Source of the DNA: Nonomuraea endophytica
GTDB lineage: Bacteria > Actinomycetota > Actinomycetes > Streptosporangiales > Streptosporangiaceae
NCBI RefSeq assembly: GCF_014203235.1
Contig: NZ_JACHIN010000002.1
Span: forward strand, 55,245-119,244
Direction of reading: 5' to 3'
Length of the DNA: 64,000 nucleotides
In this document: positions 36,047 through 43,677 of the stretch, in pieces
Layout of the letters: every line of letters begins with the position of its first letter
How positions within the stretch are numbered: position 1 is the first letter of the stretch
Notes under the pieces: generated by a model
Told to the model about the DNA's origin: nothing
Seen by the model: the letters and a program-made list of their open reading frames with translations, nothing else
The model's database searches: none
Program-made: the position numbers and the translations under genes

Positions 36047-37216
36047 TCAGAGAACCCTTGCGTGCACCACGAACACGGGATCGGCGGCTTGCAGGCCGTG
36101 TGAGCCGTCGGAGTGGGCGGTCAGCCTGGAGGCCTGGATCTGGGTGCCTTCGGCCTGGTAGCCCTGCTCGCGCAGCAGGTCGAGTACGGCGGGCACGTGC
36201 TCGACGGTCTTGAGCGAGCACACGAGCGTGCGGGGGCCGCGGGCGGCGCAGGCGGCGATCACGTCGGTTCCGCCGCCGCCGACGAAGATCGCGTCGGGGT
36301 CGGGCAGCGGTTCGAGGGCGGGCGGGGCCTGGCCTCGGGTGAGGGCGACCTTGACGCCGTGTTCGATGACGTTGGCGCGCAGGCGGGCGCAGGCCTCCTC
36401 CTCGCGTTCGACGGCGACGACGGCCGCGCCGAACCTGGCGCACTCGACCGCGATCTCTCCGGCTCCGGCGCCGACGTCCCAGATCAGGTCGCCGAGGCGG
36501 GGGCCGAGCTTGGCCAGGATGAACGCGCGTACCTCGGGCGCGATCCCCGTCCCGAACGGCAGCGCCCACTCCCCCGGCCCCGGCTGTGCCCCGGCCACCC
36601 AGCCCGGCTCCTTGGGCCGGTGCGACGGGTCGAGGACGAGCACGACGTCGGGGTCCTTCCACGGCCGGGTGGTGGCCTCGCCCATGCGGCTGTGGGTGAC
36701 GCGCTGGCCGGGTCCGCCGAGGTCCTCGCAGACGATGAGGGAACGCGGGGTGGTGGGCGCCAGTTCGCGGGCCAGTTCGGCGGGGCCGACGCCGGGGGTG
36801 CACAGCACGGCGACCTTGGTGTGGGCGCGGCAGGCGTTGACGACCCGGGCGAGCTGGTAGGCCCCGGCGGGGGCGACGACGAGTGCGTCCTCCCAGTTGA
36901 GCCCGGCACAGGCGAACGCGCGGGTGATCACCGCGCTGGCGGGCAGCACCTCGGGCTTGATGCCGCGGGCGCGCAGCGCGGCGACGGCGCCGAACAGCCC
37001 GGGGTCGCCGTGGGCGAGCACGACGGCGGGTCCTTCGCCCTGTTCGAGGTGGTCGTCGAGGGCGCTGAGCAGCGCGTCGGACGAGGCGGTCGGCGCGTCG
37101 ATCCCGAGTTCGCCGATGAGGTCGTCGGGGCCCACCACGAGTGCGGCCGCGCGCAGCCGGTCGGCCGCCATGGCAGGAAGGCCGGAACCGTCCCAGCCGA
37201 TCACCGTGATTGTCAC
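36047..37216 (-). CDS. cobL: bifunctional precorrin-6Y methyltransferase / decarboxylase (CobL, CbiET)
   Basis: Methylates C5 and C15 of precorrin-6Y and removes the C12 acetate carboxyl. 389 aa: N-terminal tetrapyrrole methylase half (TVIGWDGSGLPAMAADRL, VVLAHGDPGLFGAVAALRAR, LPASAVITRAFACAGLNWED) and C-terminal CbiT half with the SAM-binding GDLIWDVGAGAGEIAVECAR, VVAVEREEEACARLRANVIE and DAIFVGGGGTDVI. GTG 37216 comes four bases after the stop of the double-GNAT gene, so they are coupled. Confidence 0.92.
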   Translation of the reverse strand: MTITVIGWDGSGLPAMAADRLRAAALVVGPDDLIGELGIDAPTASSDALLSALDDHLEQGEGPAVVLAHGDPGLFGAVAALRARGIKPEVLPASAVITRAFACAGLNWEDALVVAPAGAYQLARVVNACRAHTKVAVLCTPGVGPAELARELAPTTPRSLIVCEDLGGPGQRVTHSRMGEATTRPWKDPDVVLVLDPSHRPKEPGWVAGAQPGPGEWALPFGTGIAPEVRAFILAKLGPRLGDLIWDVGAGAGEIAVECARFGAAVVAVEREEEACARLRANVIEHGVKVALTRGQAPPALEPLPDPDAIFVGGGGTDVIAACAARGPRTLVCSLKTVEHVPAVLDLLREQGYQAEGTQIQASRLTAHSDGSHGLQAADPVFVVHARVL

Positions 37217-37220
37217 CCCC

Positions 37221-38315
37221 TCAGAGTGACGTCTTTCCCACCAGGTCGGAAGGGATGAGGCCATACACGACGAGGTCCTCGCCGTGGCCGCCGTTGCGGG
37301 CCACGCCCTCGCGGACGAACCCGGCCTTCTCCGCCACCCGCTGCGAGCTGGTGTTCGACGCCGCGGCCCGCAACTGGAGCCGCTGGAAGCCGTGGTCGTC
37401 GAAGATCCAGCGCGCGACGGCGAGCACGGCCTCGCCGATGTAGCCCTGCCCGCGCGCCCACGGCGCGGTCATGTAGCCGACTTCCGTGGTACGCATCCGC
37501 CAGTCGGTGTCCTTGAGGTCGACGCTGCCGACGTACCGTCCGCTGTCGCGCTCCTCGACCGTCCACGCGACGCCCTCGCCGTCGGCGCGCGCCTGCTCGA
37601 CGTGGCGCAGGAAGCCGCGCGCGTCCGCCTCGGTGTAGCCGCGCGGAACCGTGGTGAAGGCCTGCGTCCGCGCGTCGGCGCCGGTCGCGGCCAGTCCGGG
37701 CAGGTCCCGCCGGTCCGGCCGCCGCAGCCGAAGCCGCGCCGTGAACAGCTCGTGGTGCGGGAAGACCTCTTTGGCGATACGGCTGTCGCCGCGCAACAGC
37801 CCGAACATGGCCAGGTCGTGCGGCCCGTCGTCCTCCAGGACCGCGGCCCGCAGCACGCCCTCCCTGGTGAAGCCCGCTTTCTCGGCGACCCGGATCGAGG
37901 CGGTGTTGTCGAGGTTGGCGGTCAGGTCGATGCGCCGCAGCTCGGTGTGCGCGAAGACGTGGTCGGCCAGCCCGGTGACCGCCTCCGGCGCGAATCCGCG
38001 GCCCCGGTAGAGCGGGTGGACGCCGTAGCCGACCTCGGTGGTGCCCGCGGTCCACGAGGTCTTGAACAGGCTGATCGCGCCCACGACCAGCCCTTCCGCG
38101 TCGGTCATGGCCAGGTGCGCGCCGGTGCCTGAGCGCTGCAGCTCGTGCGCGCCCGCGGTGAGCCACGGGGTGATCCCGGCGACGTGCGTGGGCGCGCCGG
38201 GCGGCAGGAAGATCGCCCCGGACTCGACGATCGCGCGGATCCGGTCGGCGTCCTGGGGCCCGAACGGGCGCAGGACCAGGCGTTCTGTCGTGACGGTGAG
38301 CTGTGCGTCGAACAC
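37221..38315 (-). CDS. tandem double GNAT acetyltransferase (RimJ/RimL type)
   Basis: 364 aa made of two acetyltransferase domains joined head to tail. Each has the N-terminal TERLVLRPF / TARLRLRRPD strand, the acetyl-CoA loop (GVHPLYRGRGFAPEAV; TAPWARGQGYIGEAV), and the ASIRVAEKAGFTREGVLR / SSQRVAEKAGFVREGVAR segment. RimJ/RimL-type enzymes acetylate protein N-termini or small amines. A duplicated form in one chain is uncommon but known. It sits between lutC (17 bases) and cobL (4 bases). Confidence 0.9.
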   Translation of the reverse strand: MFDAQLTVTTERLVLRPFGPQDADRIRAIVESGAIFLPPGAPTHVAGITPWLTAGAHELQRSGTGAHLAMTDAEGLVVGAISLFKTSWTAGTTEVGYGVHPLYRGRGFAPEAVTGLADHVFAHTELRRIDLTANLDNTASIRVAEKAGFTREGVLRAAVLEDDGPHDLAMFGLLRGDSRIAKEVFPHHELFTARLRLRRPDRRDLPGLAATGADARTQAFTTVPRGYTEADARGFLRHVEQARADGEGVAWTVEERDSGRYVGSVDLKDTDWRMRTTEVGYMTAPWARGQGYIGEAVLAVARWIFDDHGFQRLQLRAAASNTSSQRVAEKAGFVREGVARNGGHGEDLVVYGLIPSDLVGKTSL

Positions 38316-38332
38316 GTGCGAAGGCTACCCAG

Positions 38333-38905
38333 TCAGGTGCTGATGATCACTTCCAGGGTCCTCGGACCGTGCACGCCCTCGACCCGGTTGAGCTCGATGT
38401 CGCTGGTGGCCGACGGTCCGCTGATCCAGGTGAGCGGCCTGGCCGGGTCGAGCCTCGCGACCGCGTCGGGGACGCCGCCGACGATCTGGTCGGCGCGCAC
38501 CAGGCACAGGTGGTAGTCGGGCAGCAGCGTCTGGGCCCGCTCGCCCTGGCGGGTGTCCAGCACGATGGTGCCGGTCTCGGCGATGGCGATCGCGCAGCCG
38601 GTGACGACGCCGTCGGCCGCCGCCAGCTCGTCCCGCGTCCACGCGCGTTCGCCGGGCACGACCATCCGCTTGCCCTCGGTCAGCTCGGCCACCTTGGCGT
38701 CCACGTCGGCGGCGGGCACCACGTGCACGATGGCCCGGTAGTCGTCCAGCCGCTCGGCGAACAGCCCGACCGGGTCGGCCACGGTGACGCTGGTGCGGTA
38801 GTCGCGCGGGATCTCCACGTCGGGAGCGCCCTTCACGGCCGCCCTGATCCGCCCCAGAATCTCCTCACGCGCGCCCATCGCGCCCGTATCCATCCGGTCG
38901 CTCAC
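38333..38905 (-). CDS. lutC: lactate utilisation protein C (LUD domain)
   Basis: Third subunit of the LutABC L-lactate oxidation complex. 190 aa with the LUD fold: AREEILGRIRAAVKGAPDVE, VAIAETGTIVL-like segment AIAIAETGTIVLDTRQGERA, LLPDYHLCLVRADQIVGGVP and WISGPSATSDIELNRVEGVH. It starts in a GTGA overlap with lutB. Confidence 0.92.
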   Translation of the reverse strand: MSDRMDTGAMGAREEILGRIRAAVKGAPDVEIPRDYRTSVTVADPVGLFAERLDDYRAIVHVVPAADVDAKVAELTEGKRMVVPGERAWTRDELAAADGVVTGCAIAIAETGTIVLDTRQGERAQTLLPDYHLCLVRADQIVGGVPDAVARLDPARPLTWISGPSATSDIELNRVEGVHGPRTLEVIIST

Positions 38906-40359
38906 CTCTCCTCACTCACTCCGCGGCCGCCCTCGTTCCTCGGGCGTCCACTCCGCTCGCTGCGTCGGGTTCGCTCCCACCAATCTCTGAACGACTCTTC
39001 GGGAATGTCCGGCAGGTCTCTGGTGTCGGTCCAGGCCGAGAGGGGGCCGGGGAGGCGCTTGGGGACCAGCTTGCGGAAGCGGGTGGCGAGGCGCTGGGCC
39101 TTGGCCAGCCGTACCTCGTTGTTGAGCACCCAGCCCGCGACCTTCATGCCCGCGCGTTCCACCCGGCCGTGCGGGACCTTGGCGCGCAGGTCGACCAGCA
39201 CCTCCGGGATGTCGATCGCGACCGGGCAGGCGTCGAAGCAGGCGCCGCACAGCGACGAGGCGTAGGGCAGCGAGGCGTCCAGTTCGGTGTCGAAGCCGCG
39301 TAGCAGCGGGGTCAGGATGGCGCCGATCGGGCCCGGGTAGACCGAGCCGTAGGCGTGGCCACCGGTGCGTTCGTAGACGGGGCAGACGTTGAGGCAGGCC
39401 GAGCAGCGGATGCAGCGCAGCGCCTGGCGACCGACCTCGTCGGCGAGCACGCCGGTGCGGCCGTTGTCGAGGAGCACCAGGTGGAAGTCCTGGCCTTCGG
39501 CGGAGCCGGTCCAGGTGCTGGTGTAGGGGTTCATGCGCTCGGCGGTGGAGCTGCGCGGCAGCAGCTGGAGGAAGACCTCCAGGTCGCGCCAGGTGGGCAG
39601 CAGCTTCTCGATGCCGACCACGCTGATCAGCGTCTCGGGCAGGGTCAGGCACATGCGGCCGTTGCCCTCGGACTCCAGCACGACCAGCGTGCCGGTCTCG
39701 GCGATCATGAAGTTGCCGCCGGAGACGGCGACCTTGCTGGCCAGGAAGCGTTCGCGCAGGTGAAGCCGGGCGGCGTCGGCGAGCGCGGGCGGGTCGTCGG
39801 TCAGGTCCGGCGGCGCGGGGCGGCCCCATTCGGCCATCTTGCCGAGGAAGATCTCGCGGATCTCCGAGCGGTTGCGGTGGATCGCCGGGACCAGGAAGTG
39901 CGACGGGAAGTCCTCGCCGAGCTGCACGATCAGCTCGGCCAGGTCGGTCTCGTACGCGGTGATGCCCTCGGCGGCCAGATGCTCGTTGAGCCCGATCTCC
40001 TGGGTGGCCATCGACTTGACCTTCACCACCTCGCGCTCGCCGGTGGCCTTGACCAGGTCGGTGACGATGCGGTTGGCCTCGGCGGCGTCGCGCGCCCAGT
40101 GGACCGTGCCCCCGGCGCGGGTGACCGCCTCCTCCATCTGCAGCAGGTAGCGGTCGAGGTGGCGCAGGGTGTGGTCCTTGATCGCTTTCCCGGCCGCGCG
40201 CAGCTCCATCCAGTCCGGCAGTTCCTCGACCGCCTTCACGCGCTTGCCGCGGATGGTGTGCGTGGCCTTGCGCAGGTTGTAGCGAAGCTGACTGTCCTGT
40301 ACGGCTACCGCCGCGTTGGCCGGAAAGCCGCCGGGCATGCCGAGGAAGGTGCCGCTCAT
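38902..40359 (-). CDS. lutB: lactate utilisation iron-sulfur protein B
   Basis: Iron-sulfur/LUD subunit of the lactate dehydrogenase complex. 485 aa: LUD domain with VKSMATQEIGLNEHL and GGNFMIAETGTLVVLESEGN; two [4Fe-4S] motifs, CIRCSACLNVCPVY and CGACFDACPVAID. The C-terminal helical part is typical of LutB. ATG 40359 overlaps the lutA stop (ATGA). Confidence 0.95.
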   Translation of the reverse strand: MSGTFLGMPGGFPANAAVAVQDSQLRYNLRKATHTIRGKRVKAVEELPDWMELRAAGKAIKDHTLRHLDRYLLQMEEAVTRAGGTVHWARDAAEANRIVTDLVKATGEREVVKVKSMATQEIGLNEHLAAEGITAYETDLAELIVQLGEDFPSHFLVPAIHRNRSEIREIFLGKMAEWGRPAPPDLTDDPPALADAARLHLRERFLASKVAVSGGNFMIAETGTLVVLESEGNGRMCLTLPETLISVVGIEKLLPTWRDLEVFLQLLPRSSTAERMNPYTSTWTGSAEGQDFHLVLLDNGRTGVLADEVGRQALRCIRCSACLNVCPVYERTGGHAYGSVYPGPIGAILTPLLRGFDTELDASLPYASSLCGACFDACPVAIDIPEVLVDLRAKVPHGRVERAGMKVAGWVLNNEVRLAKAQRLATRFRKLVPKRLPGPLSAWTDTRDLPDIPEESFRDWWERTRRSERSGRPRNEGGRGVSEER

Positions 40360-41084
40360 CGTTCCTCCGTCGCTGCCAGGATCTCGGCCAGGTGCATGAT
40401 CCGCACCCCGGTCCGCTGGCGCTTCATGGTGCCGCCGATGTGCATGAGGCAGGAGTTGTCGGCCGCGCAGAGCACTTCGGCGCCGGTGTCGAGCACGTTG
40501 CGTACCTTGTCGGCGCACATGGCGGCGGAGACGGCCGGGTTCTTGACCGCGAACGTGCCGCCGAAGCCGCAGCACTCGTCGGCGCCGCCCAGCGGGATGA
40601 GTTCGAGGCCGCGGACGTTGCGCAGGAGGCGGGTGGGGCGCTCGCCCAGGTGGAGGCTGCGGAGCGAGTGACACGTCGGGTGATATGTCACCCGGTGCGG
40701 GAAATATGCGCCTACGTCGTCGATTTTGAGGACGTCGAGGAGGAACTCCGACAGGTCATAGACCTTCGGGGCCACTTCGGCCACGGCCGCGGCTCCCCTG
40801 CTGCCGGGCTGTACCAGCTTGGGGTACTGCTCGCGCACCATCGCCGCGCAGGAGCCCGACGGCGCGACGATCGCGTCGTACCCGGCGAAGACCTCGGTGA
40901 AGTGGCGCGCCAGCCGTACCCCCTCATCGCGATAACCGGTGTTGACGTGCATCTGCCCGCAGCAGGTCTGGGCGGCGGGGAAGTCGACATCGCAGCCCAG
41001 CCGGCGCAGCAGCGACACCACCGCCTTGCCGGTGCCGGGGAAGAGCGTGTCGTTGACGCACGTGATGAACAGGGCGACCCGCAC
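40356..41084 (-). CDS. lutA: lactate utilisation protein A (CCG domain)
   Basis: Cysteine-rich subunit of the lactate oxidation complex. 242 aa with two CCG-type motifs, AAQTCCGQMHVNTGY and ADECCGFGGTFAVK, and other conserved cysteines (TCVND, PSGSCAAM, YHPTCHSLR, AADNSCLMHIGG). GTG start. First gene of lutABC; its promoter lies in the 60-bp region with the operator pair. Confidence 0.94.
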   Translation of the reverse strand: MRVALFITCVNDTLFPGTGKAVVSLLRRLGCDVDFPAAQTCCGQMHVNTGYRDEGVRLARHFTEVFAGYDAIVAPSGSCAAMVREQYPKLVQPGSRGAAAVAEVAPKVYDLSEFLLDVLKIDDVGAYFPHRVTYHPTCHSLRSLHLGERPTRLLRNVRGLELIPLGGADECCGFGGTFAVKNPAVSAAMCADKVRNVLDTGAEVLCAADNSCLMHIGGTMKRQRTGVRIMHLAEILAATEER

Positions 41085-41099
41085 GGCACTCCTTCCTCT

Positions 41100-41132
41100 C
41101 TATGGTCTGACCACTGTATGGTCAGACCATAG
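41100..41132. promoter_or_regulatory. double FadR-type operator between lutABC and its regulator
   Basis: Two 11-bp palindromes, TGGTCTGACCA (41103-41113) and TGGTCAGACCA (41119-41129), are arranged in a larger inverted repeat with 14-bp perfect arms (41100-41113, 41119-41132) and a 5-base centre. TGGTC-N-GACCA fits the FadR/LldR/LutR group of GntR regulators. Centre spacing is 16 bp, enough for two dimers on one face or a bridging tetramer. It covers the divergent promoters of lutA and the GntR gene. Confidence 0.85.
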
Positions 41133-41153
41133 AACGCGACAAGAGGGGTGCCC

Positions 41154-41858
41154 GTGACCGACACCGGATGGCGGCCCGTGAAACGGACCCGCGCGTTCGA
41201 GGACGTGCTGGCCCAGATCGAGCGCCGCATCGTGGAGGACGGGCTGACCGTCGGCGACCGGCTGCCCGGCGAACGCCAGCTGGCCGAGCAGCTCCAGGTC
41301 GGACGCTCGTCGGTGCGCGAGGCGCTGCGCGTGCTGGAGACGCTGGGCGTGGTCTCCTCCCAGGCCGGGCGGGGTCCGGACGCCGGCGCCGTGCTCACCT
41401 CCCGGCCCGACAGCGCGCTGACCGACCTGCTCAGGCTCCACCTCGGCCTGGCCAGCCTGGAGCTGCGCGAGGTGATCGACACCCGGCTCATGATCGAACG
41501 CTGGGCCGCCGCCGGCGCCGCCACCGCCCGCGCCGGCACCACCGCCCTCGTCGCCGCGCTGGAGGGGATGGAGCGGGCTCGGACGGCGGAGGAGTTCGTG
41601 GAGCACGACACGGCCTTCCACTGCGCCATCGCCGACGCCTCGGGGAACCGGCTGATCGCCGCGATCATGCGCTCACTGCGGGAGTCGGTGCGGCGGTACG
41701 CGATCGAGGCGGTCGAGCAGCTGGGCGACACCCGCGTGCTGCAGGACGGCCACCGGCGCATCCTCGCCGCGATCGACGCCGGATCGCCCGAGGAGGCGGC
41801 GCGCGCGGTCACCGACCACCTGGCCGACGCCTACCCCACCCTCTTCCCCCGCCCCTAA
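41154..41858 (+). CDS. GntR/FadR-family regulator of lactate genes (LutR-like)
   Basis: 234 aa. Winged helix at 5-75 (AFEDVLAQIERRIVEDGLTV, LPGERQLAEQLQVGRSSVRE, LRVLETLGVVSSQAGRGP) and a helical FadC ligand domain (LRLHLGLASLELREVIDTRL, EFVEHDTAFHCAIADASGN with the metal-site Asp/His, LQDGHRRILAAIDAG). It diverges from lutABC over the operator pair, so control by lactate or a related acid is very likely. GTG 41154 has AGAGGGG 5 bases upstream; GTG 41148 is possible. Confidence 0.9.
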   Translation: MTDTGWRPVKRTRAFEDVLAQIERRIVEDGLTVGDRLPGERQLAEQLQVGRSSVREALRVLETLGVVSSQAGRGPDAGAVLTSRPDSALTDLLRLHLGLASLELREVIDTRLMIERWAAAGAATARAGTTALVAALEGMERARTAEEFVEHDTAFHCAIADASGNRLIAAIMRSLRESVRRYAIEAVEQLGDTRVLQDGHRRILAAIDAGSPEEAARAVTDHLADAYPTLFPRP

Positions 41859-41861
41859 CCG

Positions 41862-41940
41862 CCTCCCCCACTCCCAGCCGCCTCCCCCACCCCTCGCCGC
41901 CTCCCCCACCCCTCGCCGTCTCCCCTGCCTGAGCCGCCTT
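41862..41940. repeat. degenerate C-rich tandem repeat
   Basis: CCTCCCCCACCCCTCGCCG appears two to three times with variants between two convergent genes. It probably replaces a conventional terminator here; no hairpin is seen. Confidence 0.65.
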
Positions 41941-41948
41941 CCTCGGTC

Positions 41949-42779
41949 CTAGCCGCCGAAGGCGGCCTTGGTGTCTCTGGCCCACGACTCGAAGGAGCGC
42001 GATGGGCGGCCCAGAACGTCCTGGACCGCCGTGGTCACCACCGCGTTGCCCTCCGCCGCGATGAACGCCCAGCCCTTGGCCGCCGCCTTCGCGTAGGCCG
42101 GGTCGGGGATCTGGGCGGCGGCCTGCTCGATCGGCACGTTCACCGTCTCCACGCGCCGCCCGATCGCCCGCCCGATCAGTCCGGCCTGGTCGGGGGTGCT
42201 GAGCAGGTCGGGCCCTGTGACCTCGTAGATCCGGCCGTGGTGTCCGGAGCCGGTGAGCGCCGCCACGGCCACCGCCGCGATGTCGCGCGGGTCGACGATG
42301 CCCTGGCGGCCGTCGCCGGTCATGTTGGGGATCGGCTGCCCGGCCTTGACCGTCTCCGCCCAGCCCAGGGCGTTCGTGGCGAACATCGAGGGCCGGACGA
42401 TCGTCCACTCCAACCCGGATCCGGTGACGGCGCGCTCGCCGGCCCCGTGCATGCCGCCGACGTCCTCGGGGTCCTCGCTCTCGCCCGCCCCGATGGCCGA
42501 GATCTTCACGATCTTCCGCACCCCCGCCCTGGCCGCCACGTCCACGAACGCGCGGTCGTGCGCGGCGATCTCGGCCCCGAACGGCGTCAGCAGCAGCGCC
42601 GCCGACACCTCCGTCACGGCCGCCTCCAGCGACCGCACGTCCCCGAAGTCCCCGTGTACGGCGGGCCCGGCCACCTTGCCGGGATCGCGGGTCATCGCCC
42701 TGGCCGGGACGCCGGCCTCGGCCAGGAGCCGGGTCACTTCACTGCCGATGGTGCCCGTGGCACCGGTGATCAGAATCAT
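41949..42779 (-). CDS. NmrA/SDR-like NAD(P)H-binding reductase
   Basis: 276 aa. Starts with MILITGATGTIGSEVTRLLA (Rossmann GxxGxxG), followed by the MTRDPGKV region, VHGDFGDVRSLEAAV, KIVKISAIGAGES and LEWTIVRPSMFATNALGWA. Atypical short-chain dehydrogenase without the catalytic YxxxK, as in NmrA-type proteins and quinone reductase QorB. It diverges from the AraC-family gene (73 bases apart). Confidence 0.85.
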   Translation of the reverse strand: MILITGATGTIGSEVTRLLAEAGVPARAMTRDPGKVAGPAVHGDFGDVRSLEAAVTEVSAALLLTPFGAEIAAHDRAFVDVAARAGVRKIVKISAIGAGESEDPEDVGGMHGAGERAVTGSGLEWTIVRPSMFATNALGWAETVKAGQPIPNMTGDGRQGIVDPRDIAAVAVAALTGSGHHGRIYEVTGPDLLSTPDQAGLIGRAIGRRVETVNVPIEQAAAQIPDPAYAKAAAKGWAFIAAEGNAVVTTAVQDVLGRPSRSFESWARDTKAAFGG

Positions 42780-42852
42780 GCCGTCCACGCTGCCAGCGGC
42801 GCCCCGGCGGCCTATAGGAAGAATCGGCACGGCCTTGGGGTTGGCCACGGTC

Positions 42853-43587
42853 ATGAGAACCCTGGAGGCCGAGGTGCTGACCCGGCCGGCGTACACCGAT
42901 CACGAGGTGCACGTGCGCGCCCCGGACACCGCCGCCGTGCTCGCCTTCCGCAGCGGCAGGGACGGGACCGGACTGGTGGTGCTCGGGCCCAGGACCCGGG
43001 CGTCCTATCTCGCCCCGGGCGACGTTCCGCGCTGTGTGACGATCCGGCTGCGCCCCGGGACGGCCAGGGCTGCGCTCGGGGTGACGATGCGCGCGCTGGT
43101 GGACCAGACGGTGCTGCTCAGAGACCTGTGGGGAGCCTCGGCCGACACCCTCCTGAACCGGCTGGCCACCCGTGACGACGCCGAAGTGGCCCACCGCCTG
43201 GCCGGAGCGCTGGAGGAGCGGGTTCGGGCCGGATCGGCGGCCGACGCCGCCCGCGCCGATCTGGTGGACGCCGCCGCGGGACTCCTCACCGGTGCGGGCC
43301 GGGTGCCCGAGGTGGCCCGCGAACTGGGCGTCTCGGAACGGCACCTGCGCAACCTCTTCCACGACGCCGCCGGCATGTCACCCAAGCGCTACGCCCGCAT
43401 CCACCGGGTACGCAGCGTGCTGGCCGGGGCCGGCGAGGAGCCATGGGCGGAGCTGGCCGCGGAGACCGGCTTCTACGACCAGTCGCACCTGTCGGCCGAC
43501 TTCCGCGCGCTCATGGGCACGCCGCCGGGCGCCTTCCGCGCCGGCCGCCTGCCCGCCCCGATCCCGTGCGGCTGGTCACTCCTCTAA
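42853..43587 (+). CDS. AraC-family regulator
   Basis: 244 aa. C-terminal double helix-turn-helix: GRVPEVARELGVSERHLRNL, then RYARIHRVRSVLAGAGEEPW and AELAAETGFYDQSHLSADFR ending GTPPGAFRAGR. The N-terminal 130 residues are an AraC-type effector domain (HVRAPDTAAVLAFRSGRDG, PRCVTIRLRPGTARAALGVT). It diverges from the NmrA-like reductase, whose expression it may control. Confidence 0.88.
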   Translation: MRTLEAEVLTRPAYTDHEVHVRAPDTAAVLAFRSGRDGTGLVVLGPRTRASYLAPGDVPRCVTIRLRPGTARAALGVTMRALVDQTVLLRDLWGASADTLLNRLATRDDAEVAHRLAGALEERVRAGSAADAARADLVDAAAGLLTGAGRVPEVARELGVSERHLRNLFHDAAGMSPKRYARIHRVRSVLAGAGEEPWAELAAETGFYDQSHLSADFRALMGTPPGAFRAGRLPAPIPCGWSLL

Positions 43588-43677
43588 AACCCGGTCACTC
43601 CTGGAAAACCTGGGCTTTCCTGGAGAACTGGTCACTCCTGGAAAACCTGGGCACTCCTGGAGAACTGGTCACTCCTG
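43573..43677. repeat. 37-bp direct repeats spanning two convergent gene ends
   Basis: Two full units (43593-43629 and 43630-43666; three differences) plus partial copies on each side. The core GGTCACTCCTGGAAAACCTG begins inside the AraC gene's last codons and ends in the sulfatase stop codon. The array contains the AraC stop and the last codons of the sulfatase, so the repeats grew between them. Confidence 0.88.
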
